This document shows positions 5,976 to 11,060 of a DNA stretch of 11,060 nucleotides, in pieces. The translations under genes and the position numbers were made by a program. The notes under the pieces are model-generated. The model ran no database searches, was not told the DNA's origin, and saw only the letters and a program-made list of their open reading frames with translations. Source of the DNA: an uncultured Paenibacillus sp. (GTDB taxonomy: Bacteria; Bacillota; Bacilli; Paenibacillales; Paenibacillaceae). The stretch lies in assembly GCA_937895345.1 (NCBI GenBank), contig CALAWP010000097.1, forward strand, positions 1 to 11,060, given 5' to 3'. How positions within the stretch are numbered: the stretch's first letter is position 1; every line of letters begins with the position of its first letter.

Positions 5976-7721
5976 TTACGATTCGATGGCAGCCTCCAGC
6001 TGCTGCCGTTCATATTGCTCCCGATACCAGCCGTCTTGGGCGACCAGCTGCTCATGCGTGCCTTCCTGAACGATTTTCCCTTCCTCCAGCACGATAATCC
6101 AATCGGCATGCTGCACCGCCGAAAGCCGGTGCGTCGTAATAAGCGTCGTCTTGCCCCGGCGCTCCGTACGGATGCCTTCGATAATTTCCGCTTCCGTCTT
6201 GGCGTCTACCGCCGACAGCGCATCGTCCAGCATCAAAATTTCCGGATCGCCGATCAGCGCCCTGGCGATGCTGACCCGCTGCTTCTGGCCGCCGGACAGC
6301 GCTACCCCCTTCTCGCCGACCATCGTATCGAGACCGTCCGGCAAAAAGGCGATGTCCTTCGCGAACGAAGCCCGCTCCAGCGCGCGCTGCAAATCCGCTT
6401 CCGAACCTGTCTTCGTGCCGAATAAAATGTTGTCGCGAATCGTCTTCGAGAACAGGATCGGCTGCTGCGGCACGTAACCGATCCAGCCGAGCACGCGCCC
6501 GATCGGCAACCGCGCCAGCGGCACGCCGGAAATGCGGATGTCGCCGCTTCCGAGCGGATATTCCCGCAGCAGCTGCTTCAGGAGCGTCGTCTTGCCGCTG
6601 CCCGTGCGCCCGACGATGCCGAGCGTGCCGCCTTGGCGCAGCGTAAAGGAGACGTTGCTCAAATTGTCGACCTTGGACGACGGATATCGGAACGTCACAT
6701 CCTTGAATTCCAGCAGCGTCGGTTCAACGACCTCCTCCGTCCGGTCCGCATCCTTCACATCGGGCTTATAGCCGAGCGTTTCGTTGACGCGGTCGAGCGA
6801 GGCGTTGCCCCGCTGCATAATATTGATCAATTCGCCGATGGCGAACATCGGCCAGATGAGCATGCCGAGGAAGATATTGAACGAAACGAGCTCGCCGAGC
6901 GTAATTTCGTTATGGAATACGAGGTAGCCGCCATAACATAAGCCGATCAAGTAGCTTGTGCCGACGAGTATTTTCATGGTCGGCTCGAACAAGGCGTCGA
7001 TGCGGGCGACCGCGATATTTTTGCCGAGCACCTCGTCCGTCTTGGCGCGGAACCGCTCCTTGCTCGCTTCCTCCTGCACGAACGCACGGATGACGCGTAC
7101 GCCGGATACCGACTCCAGCACGCCGTCGTTCAGCTCGCCGAACGCGTCCTGGGCTTCCGTAAACCGCTCGTGAATCTTCTTGCCGTAATAGGACATGGCG
7201 ATCGCCATAAGCGGCAGCGGCAGCAAGGAGGCAAGCGTCAGCTTCAAGCTGATCGCCGCCGCCATGACGATCAGAATCGTAATCATAAACAGCGTCGAAT
7301 CGACCAGCGTCAAGATGCCGAAGCCGGCCGTCGTTGCCACCGCGTTCAAATCGTTCGTCGAGCGCGCCATCAGATCGCCCGTCCGGTTGCGCTCGTAGAA
7401 CGTCGGCGTCATGCGCAAGAAATGGCCGATCAGATTGGAACGAAGCAGCCGTTCCAGCACGAACGCTCCTCCAAACAGCTTGTAATGCCAGACATACGTG
7501 ATCAGATAGCCGACGACCGTAAGACCGATCCAGAGCGCCATCGTTTGGCCGAATTCGGCCGTGCCCAGCGTTTGCTGGCTGATGCCGTCCACCAGGTAGC
7601 CGAGCAGCCAAGGCGGAATAATGTCGATAATTCCGGTGAGCACCAGCAGCGTAATGGCGAGCGTGTACCGCTTCCACTGGCTGGCGAAATACCATTTTAA
7701 CTTGACTAGTACGCTAAACAT
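5976..7721 (-). CDS. bmrC: BmrC-like subunit of a heterodimeric ABC multidrug exporter
   Basis: This 581-aa half-transporter joins a six-helix export domain (about residues 20-310) to an ATPase. Walker A is GRTGSGKT (371-378), Q-loop Q419, signature LSGGQ (475-479), Walker B ILMLDD (495-500) and switch H531. The residue after the Walker B Asp is D500 instead of the usual catalytic Glu. This degenerate position is known from BmrC of B. subtilis and pairs with the altered LSAGQ signature of the partner. No insertion is present between helices 1 and 2, unlike the partner. The frame is open to a TTG at 7757, but I chose the ATG at 7721 because its start MFSVLVKLKWYF fits the family length. A GAAGG lies about 13 nt before it, rather far, so coupling from the leader ORF that stops at 7714 may help initiation. 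It is controlled by the upstream attenuator. Confidence 0.87.
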   Translation of the reverse strand: MFSVLVKLKWYFASQWKRYTLAITLLVLTGIIDIIPPWLLGYLVDGISQQTLGTAEFGQTMALWIGLTVVGYLITYVWHYKLFGGAFVLERLLRSNLIGHFLRMTPTFYERNRTGDLMARSTNDLNAVATTAGFGILTLVDSTLFMITILIVMAAAISLKLTLASLLPLPLMAIAMSYYGKKIHERFTEAQDAFGELNDGVLESVSGVRVIRAFVQEEASKERFRAKTDEVLGKNIAVARIDALFEPTMKILVGTSYLIGLCYGGYLVFHNEITLGELVSFNIFLGMLIWPMFAIGELINIMQRGNASLDRVNETLGYKPDVKDADRTEEVVEPTLLEFKDVTFRYPSSKVDNLSNVSFTLRQGGTLGIVGRTGSGKTTLLKQLLREYPLGSGDIRISGVPLARLPIGRVLGWIGYVPQQPILFSKTIRDNILFGTKTGSEADLQRALERASFAKDIAFLPDGLDTMVGEKGVALSGGQKQRVSIARALIGDPEILMLDDALSAVDAKTEAEIIEGIRTERRGKTTLITTHRLSAVQHADWIIVLEEGKIVQEGTHEQLVAQDGWYREQYERQQLEAAIES

Positions 7722-7929
7722 GCTGCAATTTGCACCTTCTCCCCATGCGCATTCCAAGCTGCGCCGTTCTTATTTCAAAAATAAAAAAGCATGCCGCCGT
7801 AAGCGACACGCTTTCCGTCCGATACAAGGACTCGCCCGGCGGGAAGCCGCCGAGAGAACCCTTCCATCCATCAGAAAAGGCGCGGATTACGGCAACGTAA
7901 TCCTGCGCCCGATTGAAGTTCATTCCCAT
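7714..7929 (-). CDS. Second leader ORF reading through the attenuator into bmrC
   Basis: The ORF has 71 codons from an ATG at 7929 that overlaps the stop of the first leader ORF (TGATG), allowing reinitiation or coupling. The product starts MGMNFNRAQDYVAVIRAF and continues through the terminator sequence (there reading AACFFIFEIR), ending 8 nt inside the bmrC coding region. The first third looks protein-like; the rest coincides with RNA hairpins and may be constrained by them rather than by protein function. Its likely role is to place a ribosome on the hairpins and so decide between termination and readthrough. A second ATG follows at 7923. There is no separate strong ribosome binding site. 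An untranslated RNA function for this stretch is possible, so the call is uncertain. Confidence 0.4.
   Translation of the reverse strand: MGMNFNRAQDYVAVIRAFSDGWKGSLGGFPPGESLYRTESVSLTAACFFIFEIRTAQLGMRMGRRCKLQHV
7777..7814 (-). terminator. Intrinsic terminator acting as attenuator before bmrC
   Basis: On the minus strand AAAGCGTGTCGC pairs with GCGGCATGCTTT (12 positions including two G-T wobbles) around a TTACG-like loop, followed by TTTTTTATTTTT. It stands about 55 nt upstream of the bmrC start and inside the second leader ORF, so it cannot be the end of an ordinary gene. It would stop transcription before bmrC unless an upstream structure captures its 3' arm. Confidence 0.85.
7831..7854 (-). 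promoter_or_regulatory. Leader hairpin competing with the terminator (antiterminator candidate)
   Basis: The minus-strand RNA carries CGGCGG (7852-7847) and CCGCCG (7842-7837) separated by CTTC, forming a strong local hairpin. The terminator's 3' arm contains a second CGGCGG (7799-7794). CCGCCG can therefore pair with either copy. A ribosome sitting on the first copy would free CCGCCG to capture the terminator arm and allow readthrough into bmrC. Confidence 0.55.
7879..7909 (-). promoter_or_regulatory. Stable leader hairpin with 13-bp stem
   Basis: On the minus strand GGCGC, a bulged A and GGATTACG pair with CGTAATCC and GCGCC around a TTGC loop, giving 13 pairs. Another CGTAATCC occurs upstream at 7959-7952, inside the first leader ORF. 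The central GGATTACG therefore has two alternative partners, as in attenuators of amino-acid and antibiotic-response operons. Confidence 0.65.
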
Positions 7930-8018
7930 CAATTCGAGAAAACGCTCGTAAGGATTACGCCGATCATGATACCATTATTCGTCATGCCTGGGTTATCGGG
8001 GTTGAAATGATGGTTCAT
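7929..8018 (-). CDS. 29-aa leader peptide of the bmrCD-like operon (BmrB-like role)
   Basis: The ATG at 8018 is preceded by GAGGAGG with a spacer of about 10 nt, one of the best ribosome binding sites in the window. The short peptide starts MNHHFNPDNPGMTNNGIM and ends in a hydrophobic stretch IGVILTSVFSN before a TGA. It is the first ORF of the transcript from the promoter at 8061-8089 and lies ahead of alternative hairpins and an intrinsic terminator. In B. subtilis the bmrCD genes are preceded by bmrB, a leader gene that controls them by ribosome-mediated attenuation when translation inhibitors are present. The position and architecture here match that role. I cannot confirm sequence homology to BmrB and give no symbol. 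Stalling of a drug-bound ribosome on this ORF would change the folding of the downstream leader. Confidence 0.65.
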   Translation of the reverse strand: MNHHFNPDNPGMTNNGIMIGVILTSVFSN

Positions 8019-8060
8019 GATCCGCAATCCTCCTCTCGTCGTTGAAAAAATCTATTAGTC

Positions 8061-8089
8061 ACTTTATCACCGGAGGAAATGGCTGTCAA
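8061..8089 (-). promoter_or_regulatory. Sigma-A promoter of the leader-bmrC-bmrD operon
   Basis: On the minus strand a perfect -35 box TTGACA (8089-8084) is followed after exactly 17 nt by TAAAGT (8066-8061). Transcription should start near 8054, about 35 nt before the leader start codon. The -35 box overlaps the stop codon of the upstream helicase gene (TGA at 8088-8086), so no room is left for a terminator between the two genes. Confidence 0.8.
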
Positions 8090-10509
8090 CCCGAAAATGG
8101 TTTAAAATCGTTTTTGCCCGAGGCGATCCATTCCGCCGGAAGAAGCCTTCGGAACCCCGGCTGCAAATAACGGTCGTCGATCAGCAGCAGCGAGCCGCGG
8201 TCCGTTTCCGTCCGGATGAGCCGACCGCCGGCTTGCAGCACCTTGTTCATGCCGGGAATGACGTAAGCGTAATCGAAGCCGCTGCGTCCCTGGTCCGCAT
8301 AATAATCGCGCAGCAAATTCCGCTCGAGATCCGGCTGCGGCATGCCGACGCCGACAATGACGACGCCCGTCAGCCGGTCGCCCGGAAGGTCGACGCCTTC
8401 GGAGAAGACGCCGCCCGTCACCGCGAATCCGATCAAGGTGCGGCCGGCAGCAGGCTGAAACGCGTCCAGAAAAGCCGTCCGCTCCTCCTCGCTCATGTCC
8501 GGCCGCTGCACAAGCACCTCCGTATCCGGCTTCTTCCAGCCTATGAAGATTTCCGCCACGGCATTCATGTATGCATACGACGGAAAAAACGCCATATAAT
8601 TGCCCGCCTGCCGCTCCGTTTGCCGCAGGATAAGCCGCGCGATCGGCCCGCACGATGCCGTCCGGTCCCGGTAACGGGTAGACAGCGGCGCCACGCTTAC
8701 TTCCAGCTGCTCTTCCGAAAATGGAGTCGGCAAGGACAACGTATAATCCGTTTCGTCCGCTCCCGTTACATCCATATAATAATTCAAAGGAGACAGCGTC
8801 GCGGAAAAATAGACGAAAGACCGGTAAGCCGCGGCCGTCTGCCGCAGCAAGGCGGACGGATCGAGGCAAAACAGCTTCAGGCGCGCCTCCCGGGAGGACG
8901 CTTCCGCCAGCGCCGCGAACCGCTCGTCGAACAGCTCCGCGCAGCGCGCAAACCGGAGCGCGGCAAAATAGGCCTCCCGCAGCGACTCCGAGCGTTGGAC
9001 GCCCGATGGTATCCCCGCTTCGGCCGGCCCGCCTTCCGGCGAGCCTCTCTCCCGCGTCATCCGCTCCTCTTCCGCAGCGCCGCCGAATGCCATCTGCCTT
9101 GCCGCCGCCGATTCTCCCGCCTGCAGCTCCTTTTCCGCCGCCTTGGCGAAGGCGGCGGCCAGCGCCGCCAGCTCGGCTGGCAGCTCCCGCTCGACAAGGA
9201 CGCCGTCTTGTCCGCATCGTTTGCGCAGCGCGATAAAATAATCGTTCAGCGCCTTTGCCGCCGCATGCAGCTCGCGGCTCCGCCCCTTGTATTCCCGCTG
9301 AAGAGCCAGAAACGGCGATTTCGTCAGCTCCGCCGAGAACATATCTCTGGCTCTGTCGGGCAAGTTGTGAGCCTCGTCCGCCAGCACGGCGGTCCGCTTC
9401 TTCGCTTCCGCCGTCAGTCTTTTGAAGGAAATGCGGGGGTCGAACACATAGTTGTAGTCGCAAATAACCGCGTCCGCCGCATAAGCCGCATCAAGCGACA
9501 GCTCGAACGGACAGACGGTATGCTTGCGGGCGTAAGTCTCGACGACCTCGCGCGTCATCAGCGTCTCGGCGCCAAGCATATCCAGGATGGCCCCGTTGAT
9601 CCGATCGTAATAGCCGTCCGCATACGGGCAGTGCTCCTTCCGGCAAACCGTTTGTTCCTGAAAGCAAATTTTCTCTTTCGCCGTTACCGTCACCGCATGA
9701 AACTTCAACCCCTGCGCTTCCATCAGCTTAAGCGATTCCTCCGCCGCCGTTCGGGTCGTCGTCCGCGCCGTAATATAATAAAATCGTTGCAAGACGCCGC
9801 TGCCGATCGCCTTAACCGCCGGAAACGTCGTCGACACCGTCTTGCCCAATCCCGTCGGGGCCAGGGCGTACAACGACACGCCTTCCTCGAAGCACTTGTA
9901 TACCGCTCCCGCAAGCTTCTTTTGGCCGGGGCGGTAGGCGGGATAAGGAAAAGCCAGCTCGCGGATGGATGCGTCCCGCTCCCGTTCGTGATCGCGCAGC
10001 ATGCGGGCGTACGGCGCATACCGCTCCAAATAACCGTACATTTCCTTCTCCAGCTCGGACATGCTCAGCTCCCGCTGCAGTCTGGCCGTCTCCCCCGTAT
10101 CCCGGTGCACGTAGGTCAGCTGCAGCCTCATGGAAGGACGGCCGTTCTCGCGCGCATAAATATAAGCGTACACCGTCGCCTGCGCCCAATGAACGGGCAG
10201 GCCTTCCTCCTTCATCTCCTCGAACCGGCCGGCGGCCGACTTGATCTCGTCGATGGTCGGAACGGGCTCGGTCGCCAGCAATCCGTCACAGCGCCCGTCC
10301 ACGGCAAACAGCAGATCATCGAACGCGATGTCTGCCTTCAAATAGACCTCCTTGCGGTCCAGCTCTCCGTATTCCCGCTGCACTTGCCGATGCGCTTTGA
10401 CGCCCTCCTGCAGCGCTTCGGCCGTTTGAAATCCGGCTTCGATGTCGCCGCTGAGATATGCATACTCGACCAGTTGTCTTGCCGATACCGATATTTGATA
10501 TGGATCCAT
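8086..10509 (-). CDS. XPD/DinG-type Fe-S DNA helicase with N-terminal Cas4/RecB-type nuclease domain
   Basis: This 807-aa protein probably unwinds and cuts DNA during repair or recombination in the cytoplasm. The N-terminal PD-(D/E)XK nuclease shows GRCDG with D75, then E88-x-K90 (DEIKSA), then Q110-xxx-Y (QATVYAYIY), the RecB/Cas4 motif order. The helicase part has motif I APTGLGKT (217-224) and four Cys at 282, 289, 294 and 333, spaced as in the Fe-S cluster of XPD and DinG. It continues with DEAH (378-381), SATLSP (from 569), EGVDLPG (704-710) and the arginine-finger motif QAGGRLIRTETDRG (759-772). Residues about 463-510 form an Ala/Glu/Gly-rich insertion that is probably lineage-specific. 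I chose the ATG at 10509, with GGGAG 8 nt before it, over the ATG at 10545; the following ISVSARQLVEYAY fits the usual family start. The cellular role is inferred. Confidence 0.85.
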   Translation of the reverse strand: MDPYQISVSARQLVEYAYLSGDIEAGFQTAEALQEGVKAHRQVQREYGELDRKEVYLKADIAFDDLLFAVDGRCDGLLATEPVPTIDEIKSAAGRFEEMKEEGLPVHWAQATVYAYIYARENGRPSMRLQLTYVHRDTGETARLQRELSMSELEKEMYGYLERYAPYARMLRDHERERDASIRELAFPYPAYRPGQKKLAGAVYKCFEEGVSLYALAPTGLGKTVSTTFPAVKAIGSGVLQRFYYITARTTTRTAAEESLKLMEAQGLKFHAVTVTAKEKICFQEQTVCRKEHCPYADGYYDRINGAILDMLGAETLMTREVVETYARKHTVCPFELSLDAAYAADAVICDYNYVFDPRISFKRLTAEAKKRTAVLADEAHNLPDRARDMFSAELTKSPFLALQREYKGRSRELHAAAKALNDYFIALRKRCGQDGVLVERELPAELAALAAAFAKAAEKELQAGESAAARQMAFGGAAEEERMTRERGSPEGGPAEAGIPSGVQRSESLREAYFAALRFARCAELFDERFAALAEASSREARLKLFCLDPSALLRQTAAAYRSFVYFSATLSPLNYYMDVTGADETDYTLSLPTPFSEEQLEVSVAPLSTRYRDRTASCGPIARLILRQTERQAGNYMAFFPSYAYMNAVAEIFIGWKKPDTEVLVQRPDMSEEERTAFLDAFQPAAGRTLIGFAVTGGVFSEGVDLPGDRLTGVVIVGVGMPQPDLERNLLRDYYADQGRSGFDYAYVIPGMNKVLQAGGRLIRTETDRGSLLLIDDRYLQPGFRRLLPAEWIASGKNDFKPFSG

Positions 10510-10585
10510 GCAAAGTCTCCCGCCGCTTCCGTCCAACCGGAACATTTGTTCCTATCTTATCACAAAGGGGAGAAAATCGAAACTT

Positions 10586-10741
10586 TTATTTCTTCGTCCC
10601 GTCTCCTGACTCTTCGCTGCGCTTCGTCGGATCCTCGCCGTCAACGCCGCTAAACAAGCCGAATTCGGGATCGATATCCCGCTCGGTGACCAGCCCTTCA
10701 TGGTCCAGCTGCTCCGGCAGCTCACAAATATGGTCGTCCAA
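10586..10741 (-). CDS. Small acidic protein of unknown function (51 aa)
   Basis: The start is a TTG at 10741 with AAGGAGGGG about 8 nt upstream; the TAA is at 10586-10588. The product is very acidic and hydrophilic: it begins MDDHICELPEQLDHEGL (first codon TTG), continues with TERDIDPEFGLFSGVDG, and ends in a charged tail (EESGDGTKK). No membrane segment, signal peptide or known motif is seen; the single Cys is residue 6. It lies 76 nt upstream of the helicase gene on the same strand and might share its transcript. The strong ribosome binding site and protein-like composition support a real gene. The function is unknown. Confidence 0.6.
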   Translation of the reverse strand: MDDHICELPEQLDHEGLVTERDIDPEFGLFSGVDGEDPTKRSEESGDGTKK

Positions 10742-10878
10742 CCTCAGCCCCTCCTTCCTTCTCCGCAGGCATGCGCCCGATGCCGATTAGGATGCCCTTC
10801 GTCAGGCAGTTCTATAGTTTCCTTCGCAAAAGAACACACTAAGGGGCAACCCCATCCGCGAGAGGAGGTGATCTGATC
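10742..10878. other. Divergent intergenic region
   Basis: This gap separates the two divergent small ORFs. It contains both ribosome binding sites (10750-10758 for the minus gene, 10863-10872 for the plus gene), a TATAG element near 10813 and a tiny hairpin GGGGCAACCCC at 10843-10853. No well-spaced -35/-10 pair is convincing on either strand. Confidence 0.5.
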
Positions 10879-11043
10879 ATGGAGGATACGTCCCGGTTTG
10901 TCGAACAGGTGCAAGAGACGCAGCGGAAAGCGGAGCGCAGCCAACGAACGAGCGGCCATGGCGCTCCCGCCAAACAGCTCCCGAACAAGCAGCACAGTAC
11001 AAATAAACCTGAATTTCGAAAGTACGACTCTTTGAAAACGTGA
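10879..11043 (+). CDS. Small basic hydrophilic protein of unknown function (54 aa)
   Basis: The ATG at 10879 is preceded by the near-perfect ribosome binding site GAGGAGGTGAT with a spacer of about 8 nt, and the TGA is at 11041-11043. The product begins MEDTSRFVEQVQETQRKAER and continues with a Gln/Lys/Ser-rich, probably disordered half ending KPEFRKYDSLKT. No membrane helix, Cys or known domain is visible. It is transcribed away from the 51-aa ORF and the helicase gene, so the 137-bp gap (10742-10878) must hold two divergent control regions; I could not find convincing promoter boxes there. Short, charged, spore-forming-Firmicute-type proteins of this kind are common, but I cannot assign it. 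Confidence 0.7.
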   Translation: MEDTSRFVEQVQETQRKAERSQRTSGHGAPAKQLPNKQHSTNKPEFRKYDSLKT

Positions 11044-11060
11044 AAAGGGCTCCGAATCCT

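Noticed and set aside
8233..10653. 806-codon open frame on the plus strand, antisense to the helicase gene
   Set aside because: Although very long, it is Arg/Gln/His-rich without domain motifs, while the opposite strand carries every helicase motif in order. Codon bias of GC-rich genes produces such frames.
1..11060. CRISPR array, tRNA or rRNA genes
   Set aside because: I saw no regularly spaced repeats and no tRNA- or rRNA-like segments. The only repeats are the IS ends, its target duplication, and hairpin arms or short repeats in the leader.

Overview
The window looks like a chromosomal segment of a Paenibacillaceae-type Firmicute (Paenibacillus, Cohnella or a relative). This rests on strong AGGAGG-type ribosome binding sites, GTG and TTG starts, a bmrC/bmrD-like ABC exporter pair, and a nuclease-helicase of a type I associate with Firmicutes. 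The genus is an inference. Two compositional zones meet near position 3800: an AT-rich accessory segment to the left and a GC-rich core-like segment to the right.

Left zone (1-3800). A minus-strand cluster runs from about 3568 down to a terminator at 117-164. It encodes a 207-aa membrane-anchored protein, a 97-aa protein with a signal peptide, and a third protein whose start overlaps the stop of the second. I recognise none of the three families. The third gene is interrupted by a complete IS4-family element (352-1795). The element has 14-bp perfect terminal inverted repeats, a 9-bp target duplication and an apparently intact DDE transposase. Removing the element and one duplication copy restores an open frame of 305 codons ending at position 200. 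Upstream of the cluster, at 3674-3800, lies a headless C-terminal coding fragment. It abuts the terminator of the neighbouring operon and probably marks the junction of the two zones.

Right zone (3800-11060). A minus-strand operon encodes a heterodimeric ABC multidrug exporter resembling BmrC/BmrD of Bacillus subtilis. It is preceded by a sigma-A-like promoter (8061-8089) and a leader of about 300 nt. The leader contains a 29-codon ORF, an overlapping second ORF that runs through an intrinsic terminator, and several mutually exclusive hairpins. This is the layout expected for ribosome-mediated transcription attenuation, and it is the most interesting element in the window. Upstream is a large fusion of a Cas4/RecB-type nuclease with an Fe-S (XPD/DinG-type) helicase, then two small unrecognised ORFs that diverge from each other.

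The exporter, its leader and terminator form one drug-response unit. The helicase-nuclease gene ends inside that unit's promoter but looks functionally separate. The AT-rich secreted-protein cluster looks acquired and is now decaying.
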